Below the pieces are notes generated by a model. That model made no database searches. It saw only the letters and a list, made by a program, of their open reading frames with translations, and was not told where the DNA came from. This document shows, piece by piece, positions 46,001 to 57,129 of a stretch of DNA of 64,000 bases (position 1 is the stretch's first letter; every line of letters starts with the position of its first letter). This DNA is from Cymodocea nodosa. Its lineage: Eukaryota; Streptophyta; Magnoliopsida; Alismatales; Cymodoceaceae. The stretch covers positions 23,505,501 through 23,569,500 of the forward strand of contig CM072335.1 of assembly GCA_036874045.1 (NCBI GenBank), read 5' to 3'. The position numbers and the translations under genes are program-made.

Positions 46001-47079
46001 TCTATTCATCAAAATGATAATTTTTTATTGCATTTGGTAATGAATGTCATCGTGTTGTAATCAAATAAGCTGCTAAAGATGTGTATCATTTGTAAAATTT
46101 ATACAAATTTTGTTACTTTTATTATTATAAATTTCGGAAAAACATCTTGACATTATAAAATACCTCAAGGTCTTTAACCAAAGGATTTGGGACCTGTAGC
46201 GAGTATACCATCCAATGAAGTATAATGTGTAATGTTACAAATTTAAGCTACCCATAGGCAACGAAATGAGGGCTGTTTCGCACATTCATTTGTATTGGTT
46301 TGAGACCAGTGAGGCATATAAAACCAAGTAATTTTAGGGAAATTGTTTAAAAAATTAATTAGGGGCCGGAAGGAAAGGGAGAAACGATGAGACGCATGTC
46401 AAGGCATTACTAGAATTTTTGGGGGACCATAACAAATGAAAGAGAAGAGACAACGTACGCAGAGGAAGAAGTACCTTGACATAGAGGAAAGGATCGGCGA
46501 CGAAATTGCTGGGGAAACCAGCGTCTGATAGGGAGGCACAGGTAAGCACGGGATTTGCCACTGGCCAAGCGGAGCTTTCGTTCCTCCACACATTCCTCTG
46601 CAAAGGAATCCAAGAACAACAACAATAGATTCAAACATCGAGTCTGTAAAAGAAAAGCAGCAGCAGCAATAACTTATTATGCACCTAAGTGTATGTATTT
46701 ATTTATGCATTTACTAACGGCCTTCGTACTCATTCCTTGGGAGGCGCAGCAGTCGTTGCAAGAAACGCAAGGGAAGAATTGGAAAAACAAAACAAAACAA
46801 AAAATAAAAGGAAACGAAGCTCACGGATTCAATTGGCTCGAGATTGAAAGGAGAATCGCCGAAGAAGACCCCGATGGACCAGGAGCCCTCACCGTCCGCG
46901 GCACATCCGAGGCGCCGTTGACGATGGCGGTGGTGGTTCTCGGAATAGGAATAATTAGGGGAAAGCGCGAGCCACGAGTAGAGAGAAGCGACGGATCCGA
47001 GCAGGACCGCGGTGGACAGGAGGTAGACGACGGTCTTAGCCCTGGGGGAGATAAGGAAGCGCTGGTGCAGCTGCCTCAT
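43056..47079 (-). CDS. GINT1: Glucosamine inositolphosphorylceramide transferase (GT64), GINT1
   Basis: Predicted to transfer N-acetylglucosamine or glucosamine to inositol-phosphorylceramide in the Golgi, building plant GIPC sphingolipids. Exons on the minus strand: 47079-46825, 46597-46475, 44982-44815, 44741-43056. They join in frame, all in phase 0, to 743 aa. Domains: an N-terminal membrane anchor (about 17-39); a glycosidase-like propeller region rich in GETIYMFFETKN, LGPWKPH, ARNAGRPFIYNGDIYR and RTGQDCG; two further membrane segments (about 376-402 and 456-474); then the exostosin/GT64 catalytic domain (about 494-737) with TMTYDARLWNLKMFVKHY, the metal-binding DDD (575-577, in LLELDDDIMMT) and the CEDVLLNFL and YVRPAWVIDTS segments. 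The ATG at 47079 is chosen because the only upstream in-frame option is a TTG. Length is close to the Arabidopsis protein. The last exon holds about three quarters of the coding sequence, typical for this gene. Confidence 0.93.
45000..46470 (-). other. GINT1 intron 2
   Basis: About 1.5 kb between the exon ending PFLYVK (46475) and the exon starting GETIYM (44982). It is AT-rich, with the weak plus-strand frame 45361-45552 unsupported. No repeat family was recognised. Confidence 0.6.
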
Positions 47080-47324
47080 TTCCCACTCTCCTTTCCCCTT
47101 GCCAGCCAAATTCCCACCGCCACCACCTTCGGCTTCGCCGTTTTACGTATAGAATCGGTGAATCCTCTTTTATTAATAATATATGACTTCAATCCTCTAG
47201 TCGTCGACAAAACTACGTTTATTTAATTTAAAATTTATTAATAATAAAATTTACATTTAAAATAAACTAATATATATTTTTTATAAATATATATTATTAA
47301 TAATTTTTTAATTGATATATTTAA

Positions 47325-47330
<6 letters not shown>

Positions 47331-47360
<30 letters not shown>
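47331..47360. repeat. (AT)n microsatellite
   Basis: About 15 uninterrupted AT dinucleotides followed by a poly-T run of about ten, upstream of GINT1. Confidence 0.9.
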
Positions 47361-47368
<8 letters not shown>

Positions 47369-50300
47369 TTTAATATTTTCGACCACATACTCGTTGATAT
47401 GCCTGCGGTAGTGCTGGTCCAGTTTGTCTCGCTGTACGCAGCCCGCGTACGACCCGAAAATAAAATCCGATGACTTCGACGTTACGTTAAATTTTTCTAA
47501 AGACGTCGGAATTATCTAGCGTTTGTTTCGAATTCTGTAGAATTCAAAGTTAAAGACGATGACGAAGACCTTTCAGCGACCGTCGCCATCAAACTACTAC
47601 GTAAGTTTGTGTGACACTCCGTTTAATCGAGTTCACAATTTTTTTTAAAAAAAAAACCGTATTTACGGTTTTTATATAAATAAAAATTTACAAAAATGGT
47701 CGTTTATTTCCATCAATTTTTCGACAAACATTAAATTTAAGTTGAAACGTGCAAACCATGTTTTAAAAAAAAATATACAACCATTAGACATGTTTAGAAA
47801 TACTTTTTTTTTGTTCTTGTTGTTTTAAACATTTATCTGTGCTTTGTTTCTATACTTTTAAATTTTTTTTCTATAACTGCAGTCTCGTAATTAAAGTTTA
47901 ATATGAAAGAACTTGGAAAAAAATAAATACTTACTAAAAAATTGCGTGACATGGTGATATCATCTAGAAAGATAAAATAGACCACTAACGTGTCAAACTT
48001 TGTCTTCCCTTAGTTTTTTCATCGATCAGCGTTCCAATCATTCTTTGCTTCTCCTTCTCCTTCCACGCGAGCAATAAAAACCGAGAAATCAGGAACGCCA
48101 ATTCCACTTGTCCACCGCTACCTCTCACATGATTGACGGGAGTACCACCCTGACATATGGTCCTCGCTTAAATCGACAGATCGGATCATAATTTTAATCA
48201 GATTTTAGCAATTTGGTTCGGATAAGTCACAGGCTTATATTAAAACATATACAAATAGAACTTAAACTAATACATAATTAATTGATTGTCAGACGAAATA
48301 TTTTATAAGTGGTTGCCAAACATGTGTTCCAATATCTAGATACCCAGACAAATGTTAGAATTAAAATATGGAACAAGAAATGGGAAAGAAAAAACAACTC
48401 TCTCTTTTTTTCTTTTTCTTTTTCTTTTTTTTGAAAATCACATTTTCAACAACACACTTACAGAAACTATGGTATTCATCACGGTCTCGGTCAGACGTTT
48501 CCAGAAACCATGATTTTCTCACGTGAAGGGGGGGAAAAAAATTTTCAAAACCATAGATTGAAAGTAGTTCCAAAACATTGTTTCATGCAAAGTATGTTCA
48601 AAATGTTTCACTTGTGAATGTAAATCTAATAAATGTGAACTGTGATCGCCAATTGGAATATAGATATGGATCTAATAAGGTAGAAGGTGATCGACATTGC
48701 CAATGAAAATGTAGAGGGAGTTTATATGTTTTTAATAGTTTGATTAATATTGTTATTTTCAATAATGTAGATTGATTAATGAAAGGGAAGGGCATTTTCA
48801 TTTTGTCATTGTCAATGTGAAAACGTTCTTGAATGGTAGACAAATTGCAAGAACGACTCTGCATTTTCTTTTCTTTTTTTAAATATCTATTTAAAATAAA
48901 ATTAAATTTTTTTAAATAAAAAAATATTTTTTAGTCATTATATTTTTATTTTCTTAACCAAAAATTTCTAAATTTTCTAAAATGACACCTAAGTTTATCA
49001 ACTATCCAAAATACTAATTAGAGATCTACCAACCATTATATTTTTTAATGTATAAACAAATTTTTAATATTAGTGAAAATATTTTAGATGAAAAAAATCT
49101 AAGTTAAATACAAATACTTTTGAAACTTTAACACACACCTTAATTTTTCATACTCAACATAACCATAATTATCAGATAGCTAATTTTGTAAATATACACA
49201 TTGAAGTAGACTAAAAATAATAAATATTTTTTAAAATTTTATTTTTGTTGTACTTTTATAAAAAGAAATAACGATCGTCCTAATATTAAAAATAAGAAAT
49301 CATGTTTGTAAAAAAAAGTTATACGGAAATCTTCTCTCTTTAATATTGTAATATTGGTATCTATTAAAAGACGTATAATAACAAGAAATAGTAGGTATTG
49401 TTAAATCTAAAATTTCACCAAGTTAATTATCATAATAAAAAACTAATGAATTATTACAATCTAATATTAATCAAAGACACAACATAAAATGCAAAATTAC
49501 AAAAATTCTACCACATTCTATTACAAAAACATTATCACAACCTGCTAGAATTGATAACTAATGCAACCTATTTTACTCATGTTTGCATTGAGGGTCTGTT
49601 AAATAACCTAACAAAATTAATAGTAACGAGTATGAGTTAAAACTTGGTAAATCAATCTTTTACAAGTTTAAAAATAATAAATCATACATGTAATTGAAAG
49701 ACTATAGAGTCAAATCAACGTAATATAATAAAGTATGCAAATCTATCACAACATACAAGAGGCATGCAAAATATAAGAAATGGCTAGACCACAAAATCAA
49801 ATATATTTTATGCATTTCATTATTTACCTATGATTGCAAGTAACCTTCTGTAGCAACGTTTAATTATCACATATCACTTTGTCTGTGACTTAAACTTAAA
49901 ATACCTTAAATGTCTTAAGATTAGGTTAAATATATATTTTTATCTCAATTATGTACACAATGCTACAAAATATTATGCCTGTGTAGTTAGATTTCAAGCT
50001 AAAATATTCATTCATCATTAATTTATATCAATCTCTACAATTAGCCAAAAGTCATGACAATAAATATATATAGTCTACATGAATATTTTTCCTCGTCAAT
50101 GAATTATATGCAGGATAAATAAATCTTCCATAATCAATAACAAATATCTATGCAATGCATATAATTATAAATTCATTACAAACATTGTAATATCAATAAT
50201 TGTGCATAATCCACTAAAACATGCAAAACTTACAAATAATTACGTAAGTGACATAATCATGTAATAATCAACATAGATGTGCAATAAGTTTTAATATGCA

Positions 50301-51399
50301 TGTAATTAAGACTATAAAAATACATAAATCACCGTAATCATGCAATCATTTCAAAATAAAAAGTATTTTAAACTTCTTCTTCTCGAGTTCACCAGCAAGC
50401 CGATGGCAACCAATGGAGTATGCGAGCTCCCTTTTCTATGCGCATGGGTCGTCGGAGCTCGCACTTCGCCGACTTACGGAAAGAGAAGAAAAGAATATTG
50501 ACTTCCACCATTTCCGCAATAAATGAGGGAGGTATGTTTGCTAAATAAACTTCAACCTCTTAAATATAACAGCAAAACTATTATAATACTTTTGACGAAA
50601 AAAATAATAAAAGTACAGTCAATGACTATTACAATCGGTAGAAAAAATAATCATGTTTAAAAATTCATTATTGAAGAAATTATAATCAGCATTTATTAAC
50701 TATAATTATTTTCGCATAAGTGATGCTAGCATATAATTATTAATTATTTTCATATAGACTCATCATACGGATACAGTTATCAATTATTTTCATACTTATT
50801 AATTATTTTCGAATAATGATTTTCATATGTATTAATTATTTTCGTACTCATTAATAGACGAGTGTAATTCTATAAATTTTCTTGCATCGCAATCAGAAAT
50901 TATGCTCTATGGACTCCACGCATATTATTTTGAAGAATAAATCGAATTTATCTTTGAATACAACACAAGCGAACGGAATTGACTCCGACAGCTTAACAAT
51001 TTTAGAAATAAATAAGACCCCAAAGGATAGCCCTAACGATCTGTCATTTTTGGATTAACGAAAGTTTCCAAGAAAACCATTTTTTATACTTTTAATGTAT
51101 ATGGATGTTTGTGTAAGATAGATTATTGGAAAACTCTAGAATCAAATTTCAACATTTTTATATATCAAAAACTCTTGTATCGTAACAGAAGGGATTTGCG
51201 TCACTTACAAAATTAGGAATTGAAAAATTAAGAATTTTTTTTTTTAACTTTTTTTAAGAATTGTATGATACAAGAAAGTTAAAAATTTATTCTTAACTTT
51301 TATATATATAAAAGGTTAAAAGGTTAGAGATTCTAAATTTTTAGACTTTCTTCCATTTGAAAGTTGAGAAAGTAGTATAGTAATTATTTCTATTTAATT

Positions 51400-51740
51400 A
51401 ATTATTATTATTTATTTAAAATTAATTATAATTAAAGTATATATTGTTAATATAATTAAAGTATAATATTTTTTTTATTTAATTAAAGTATTATATTAAT
51501 TTAATTATTACTTTGTATAATATTTTATTATTTTAATTAAAATTACTTTGTATATATTTTAGTATAATTAAAGTATATTAATATAATATATATTTTTTCT
51601 TATTTTTAATATAATTAAAGTATATATTGTTAAATTTTTATTTAATTAATTATTGTTAATATTATTTAATTTTATTTTATAATATTAAAATTACAAATAT
51701 TATTTTTATTTAATTAATAATATTATTTAATATATAATAT
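51400..51740. repeat. Low-complexity AATTAAAGTATAT-type repeats
   Basis: TAATTAAAGTATA recurs at irregular spacing (51430, 51459, 51569 and 51609 region) mixed with TATTTAATTAATTATT. GC is near zero. It looks like a degenerate AT minisatellite, with no gene signal. Confidence 0.5.
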
Positions 51741-52440
51741 TAAAATTTCAAGAATTATATATTTTTTCTAACTTTTCGTCGATGGCACAAACACATTCAA
51801 ATTTTTCTAACTTTTTAGATTTTCTATTTCTTAACCTTTTTGACTTTTTAAATAACACAAATGGACATTTTGTAAAAATTTTAACTTTCTTGGTTTTCGA
51901 ATTTTAACTTTCATTTTCACTTATGTTGGTCTCCTATGAATTTTTTCTAAAATTTTAGACTTTTCATTTTCAACCATTTTAGATTTTCTATTTTTTCTAA
52001 TTTGAATTTTACGTATGCACAAATAGACCTTTTGCAAAAATGGAGAGCTTTGAACAGGAAAATCAAGATGAGACAAAAAGTTCATTTTCTTTGAGAAAAG
52101 GAAGTTTAATCTCTTATTCTTAGAATAGAGTTTTAATCTAAAAAATATAGTTTAAAAGTATAATTTTTACTATAAAAAACCATAAGTAAATCTAAGAAAT
52201 GCATTTTTGAAGCTTTGATTTTTTAATAAAGAATATGGTTTGGAGGGTTTAAAAGAAGGCCCTAATGACCTCACTCTATCGGCTTTGAGCAAATGAAAAA
52301 GTCTACGTGTCATTTTTTTGTTTGTTTCTAGTCTCTTCTACAAGTCATGTTTGATCCAAAGATTAAAAATCGTGGTAGTTGCCTGTCAAATAAAATATAA
52401 TATTAGTAATATTAAATAAGCTAAAAAACTATTTTATTAA

Positions 52441-52735
52441 AAATAAAATAGGAGTTGTAGTTATCGAAGATAAAATGAGAAAAAAATATCATAGCTAGTT
52501 TGGTCATATTCTTAAGGAATCAAGGAATGTATTAGTTAAGAGAGAAAAAATTAATTAATACATAAAAGTTAAAAGAAATAAAGGTAAACCTAAAACTCTT
52601 TGGTAAAAAACTTATAAGAAAAATTTTAAATTTATATAATTTAACTAAAAATTTGACGATCAGTAAAAATACGTAGAAGACAATAATTCATGTGCGACGG
52701 ATTTCACGAAATAGGATTATAGCCTAAATTATATA
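52441..52735 (+). mobile_element. RTE-type LINE 3'-end fragment, degenerate
   Basis: The plus strand gives the RTE C-terminal pattern with stops: VIEDKMR, FGHILKESRNV, GKPKTLW, NLTED-like and an IHVADPI-like remnant before AGGATTATAGCC. It is followed by an AT-rich tail. It is the same segment as the fragment at 23300-23466, independently inserted. Confidence 0.65.
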
Positions 52736-54784
52736 TATTTTTTAAAATGAAGTGGTTGTGATATTGAACAATGAAAGGTGGTAATTCGTAATTAAATTAC
52801 GAAACATAATTGTTTTCCTTTAAGATTCTTTTTAGAACCAAATGAGATATTTTTCATACTTTTTTAAATGAATGTTTTTCCTTCTTCGCGTTGTTTTCTT
52901 TTATTAAATTCTATTATTTTATATAAAAAAGGTCATTTAACTTTTGTAGCCCAGATCATTTAATTTTTTTTCAGACCTAAGAAAAAAATAAAAAAATTTA
53001 GATTAATTAGATCAAAGGTTTGAAGTAACGAAGTTTTTTTCTGATCAAAGTTTTTAACTTTTTTTTATTTTTTTTTGAAAACTCGATCGGATCAAACATC
53101 GAAGTTAATAATTTAAACTTCGATTTGACTGTAGTTTTTGATTTTTTTTAAAAACTTTGTTACTTCAGTTTGACCTAGTGGTTGATCAAAGTTTTTTATT
53201 TTTTTTCTTTAGTTAAATTGAAATTTTTGATTTTTTTTATATTTATTTTTTAATTTTAAATTGAAATAGAAAATAAAAAAAGTTTACATATTACATATTT
53301 TAAAAAATTATAAAAATAAGTTCATGCCAGCTGACTTGTATGGGTTCAGGCTACAGGTTGAGTCGGATTGTTCCAAAAAAAATTTTGGACTACATTAAGT
53401 TACCTTTGAAAAAATTTCAATCTAGGTTGGACTCTTTCAAAAAATTAAATTTTTTTTAACTTAACCCTTAGTCAAAACTAGCTGATACTTTTTAGATCGC
53501 TGAGTCTATTGACATCTCTAAAAAAAAAAAAAAGAGATTATTTTCTTTTTAAACTGTCATTTTTCCTTCCATGGTGAAATAACCTTTTTCATTTTTTATT
53601 TTTTGGATTTTAATTTTTGATTTATCATTTGTTTAAAAAAGAAGAAGAGAATAATATTAAAATTAACTCTGGATATGAAGTCTACGTAAAAAAGAATAAA
53701 AAGGGTTGGCTTCAACAAAAATAAAATATAAGTAGAAAAATCCTAATAAGCTCGACAAAAAAATAAGAGAGACTTTAATTCCATTGAACTACATCAATCT
53801 AACTGCAAAATTAAGATTGAAACTTTAATTAAAATATCTAAAAAATATGTATATATTTTAGTATTCTAATTAATGTAACTTCTATCTTCACCAGTTATTT
53901 CTCTATCAAGAGTATTTATTTTCTACGCAAGTATTATTTATAACAACTACAATCAATCATAAAGAATAACAACAATAATAAAAATATTTATATGCATTTG
54001 CAAATAATATTATATTCACATTTTTGTCAAAATCATATAAGAAAATTGCAAAAGTAAAAACAAAAGATCATCAACATTTTATGATGTGAATACCATACTA
54101 CCTTCAAATATTGATTATAATGCATAGATAATGTCCTAACTTTAAATCATCATTTCAAAATAATAATGCATGGGGACGTGAATCATTTATTACCAAACAA
54201 CACTCAAAATCCACGTATAAAACTAAATAACTATGTTTAAATGATTTTGATATATTATTAAAAGAAAGATAGTCCTATAAAAATTAAGAATGCAAGACTG
54301 TACTCCTTTTTTGAAAAACTTATTAGAAGAAGAACGAGGCTAATCCAATTCTACAAATTATAACTGTGATTGGTACTATAAGTATAACAAGAAAATCAAA
54401 ATAATCAAAGAATAGTACTACATGGTCAAACTAGTCCAATGAGTAGAATAATAGAAACATACCATCTCAAACCTACTAAGAAAATAATTTATCTCCAATA
54501 TAACTAAGAAATAGACTGTCAAAATTCATTCTTCTTATAGATAACAATACATTTCCTCATAAAATATTTCTCACCAAATATTTTAAATTTTACCAAAACT
54601 TCAAAAATATGACAAAAGTTTTAGTTATATTTAATTGAGAGGGCGACTACAGTTATTGGAAATTATCAAATGAAGATGATGGGAACTACACTAACGTCGA
54701 TAGCAAGCATCTTACCGATAGATTCAATTCTTTTCCATGAGATACTAATGCCTTGAAGGAGGTGCATTTACACTTATTATTAAA

Positions 54785-54874
54785 CATCCACTCCTGTAAG
54801 AATTTTTGAGTTAATTGTATTTAGATGAGAGGAGAACCAAGATGGGTGACCATCTAAGAAGTTCTCGTGCAGTA
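54785..54874 (+). repeat. 5S-rRNA-like sequence, possible Cassandra-type TRIM LTR
   Basis: GAGTTAATTGTATTTAGATG, then AGAGGAGAACCAA, then GATGGGTGACCATCTAAGAA and GTTCTCGTGC align in order and spacing with the 3' half of plant 5S rRNA (AGTTAAGCGTGCTTGGGCGA, GAGTAGTAC, GATGGGTGACC, AAGTCCTCGTG). The box C core GATGGGTGACC is intact. The 5' half is poorly preserved, so a functional 5S gene is unlikely. Plant Cassandra TRIM elements carry 5S-like sequence in their LTRs, and the downstream 54990-55160 looks LTR-like, but no second LTR was found. Confidence 0.55.
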
Positions 54875-55263
54875 TTTATAGGTAGTAGCGCTAGCTTTGC
54901 TCAAGTGTTGGCAAACTGTAGGTATGTGCACTACTTACTCAATTCACGTGCCAACATTGTAGACCTTACCTTAGTCAGTAATCTCAATCGAGTTGGTAGA
55001 TGATGCTACTTAGGATACCCCCAACTAGTTGAGAATCTCTATAGGACAAAATACGCAATACTTGGAGAAATCTACCATGTTGGGGCCTAGTAAGGCCTCT
55101 TATAAGCTTTCGCCTCTTTGGATACTCCTGGTGTATACCAGGCTGTTTGAGTGTTCATTGAGACTCATATGCAATCACCTCTATAGATATTCCTAGCGGA
55201 TAAAAAAAGAAGAAGCCTTGAAGGGACTCTACAAATCCATTAACCATGTAATTTAACTTAGGA

Positions 55264-55333
55264 CCTATTTGTTTCAGATTATGGGTATTTATTACAAGAT
55301 TATGATGATGTGATAATAACCTGAAACAAATAG
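55264..55333. repeat. 18-bp foldback repeat
   Basis: CTATTTGTTTCAGATTAT at 55264-55281 pairs with ATAACCTGAAACAAATAG at 55316-55333, with one mismatch and a 34-base loop. It could be a tiny foldback element. Confidence 0.65.
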
Positions 55334-55990
55334 CATTTACACAATAGATTTTGATGAAAATCAAGTAGATTATGTACAATATATTTTAATTGTAAATCTT
55401 GTGATTATATAATCTACAATTCGAATTGAACCAAGCCTTAGCTATACATAGGATTTAACATCTAAAAAATATGTATAATTATTTTTTCCATTAAGAGCTT
55501 TTTATTTTTGTCCCATCGTTAACCTTTTTTGGTTAGGAATAATCCTTTTGACTTTTGCTTACTATACCCTTTCACACATTTTCAAGGATCATAGCTTTAT
55601 CAAACTTCCTTTTTCTAAGTGTTAGATCAATGACTTAATAGGAAAAAAGATAAAGACAATAAGCAAAAGAAAAAGGAAAACACAAAGGGATGATCATAAA
55701 TAACTAGAAATCCAAAAAATTAAGTTGAAACAAGGAATAAGATACTCAACACAATCAAGAATGCATAAGTGGAAATCATCATTGCCCAAAAGACAAGCCC
55801 ACTCCAAAACATTGAGTCAATTTGCAATTTTTTTGGGTTCGTACTTTACCTAACTACTAAGTCATCAACCAACAATTATTGTAAGAAGTGAGATGATTGA
55901 TGTTGCAATGACCTTTGGGACTGCAACAAAGAAAACATCAACGAACAAGAGGAAGGTAGAGGATAATCAATTCTGAAGAGATAGGTAGAG

Positions 55991-56243
55991 GACAACAGCA
56001 ACCTTTGGGTGACAACAACAGCTTTGGGTGACAATGGTGGCTTCGGATGACAACAACGACCTTCGGGCAGTAGCAATGACCTTCAAGTGACAATGGTGGT
56101 TTTGGGTGACAGTGGTAGCTTCAAGCGACAGTAGCGACCTTCGGACGACAATGGTGACCTTTAGGTGACAATGGTAGCTTTGGACAACAACGGCGACCTT
56201 TGAGTGATAGCGATGGCTTCGAGCGACAACGATAACTTCAGGC
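55991..56243 (+). repeat. 13-unit GACAA-rich minisatellite, 19/20-bp alternating units
   Basis: Units follow the pattern GACAAyrryrrCcTTygGGt and alternate mostly between 20 and 19 bases: GACAACAGCAACCTTTGGGT, GACAACAACAGCTTTGGGT, GACAATGGTGGCTTCGGAT and so on. Thirteen units fill 253 bases. Alternating GNRACCTT and GNYRGCTT types suggest a 39-bp higher-order unit. Open frames on the minus strand across it are by-products of the repeat. Confidence 0.85.
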
Positions 56244-56290
56244 AAAGGTAATTTTGACGCGAGGAGGTTCCAGTGGTGCTACATATAGGA

Positions 56291-56405
56291 GGTTTCTACG
56301 AGGGTGAGCGTGAGGGTGAGTGCGAGTAGGAGCACGACGGTGAGTGCGAGTAAGAGCGTAAGGGCGAGTGCAAGTGTGAGGGTGACTACTGAGAGCGTGA
56401 GTGGG
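56291..56405 (+). repeat. GTGAG/GCGAG-rich low-complexity tract
   Basis: GTGAG, GCGAG, GTAAG and GAGCG motifs in quasi-hexameric array on the plus strand, directly after the minisatellite. It is GC-rich compared with the flanks. Confidence 0.6.
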
Positions 56406-57129
56406 TGAAAATCACATGTGGAGGGTCGTAGACCTTTCAGTGGAAATGGAAAATGAAGCTTTTATATTGATGAAAATGTGTGAAATTTATTTTCGTCAAT
56501 TGATATTCACATTAACAACTTACAAAAGAAAATTTTAAAATTTTCTTTATTTTCCATGAACTTGTGTGTGCACTAACCTCTTTAATTTTCCTTAGAATTG
56601 TACAATTGTCATTGTTGTGTAATGATTAGATTCTGATGGTATATTTAATTTACATATTATTTGCTTGTGTTGTGTCTTTAATGAACATTTCAAAGTTTCA
56701 GATCGTATAAATGTCTGAAATTTTAAAGTAAATGATATCCATACAAAATTATAATACTCATGTGGATATAACATCTACATACATAATTAAAATAACAAGT
56801 GTTGGTTATTTACATTAACCCATTTTTTTACATAAATTAACACGTAATAGGTTATGTTATAAAATAACTAATTAAGTAAATAGATTTTAATTTTAAAATA
56901 TAATAATGAAATGAAAAGATACCATTCCCATTTTTACGCTTCAAAATAAAACCCATATTTTTACATTTACCACCAACCAGCTTTTTCTCGTTCAGCCTTC
57001 TTGTCCGTGCCTTGGGTTTGCTCCCCTTCGTTTCCTTTCCCTGAGATCAGGTCGGATCAGTCGCCTTTTTCTGCTGCCTCCGCTACGAAATTGTCGATCT
57101 CCGTCGCCGCCGTCTCAGGATTTGATGCG
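56406..57129 (+). promoter_or_regulatory. Upstream region and probable 5' UTR of ZFPL1
   Basis: AT-rich to about 56980, then a CT- and GC-richer leader (GCCTCCGCTACGAAATTG, CGCCGCCGTCTC) up to the ATG at 57130, typical of a plant 5' UTR. No convincing TATA box was seen. Confidence 0.4.

Larger units (their letters stand above)
47080..54757. other. Gene-poor AT-rich region
   Basis: No gene exon is recognised over 7.7 kb. Contents seen: a possible TATA-like ATATTATTAATAAAAG (minus strand, near 47175) for GINT1; an AT dinucleotide repeat; a pyrimidine tract at 48400-48432; a short GC-rich island at 50383-50480 with an inverted GCGAGCTCC; TTAATTAAAGTATAT-type repeats at 51400-51720; an RTE LINE tail at 52441-52735; and GATCAAAGTTTTT-like repeats at 53030-53220. 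Confidence 0.5.

Noticed and set aside
46555-47226. 223-codon plus-strand open frame
   Set aside because: It lies antisense to the first two exons of GINT1 and spans their intron; no protein similarity.
55876-56245. Minus-strand repeats-containing proteins
   Set aside because: Translation of a 19/20-base minisatellite; several frames are open at once, as expected for the repeat.
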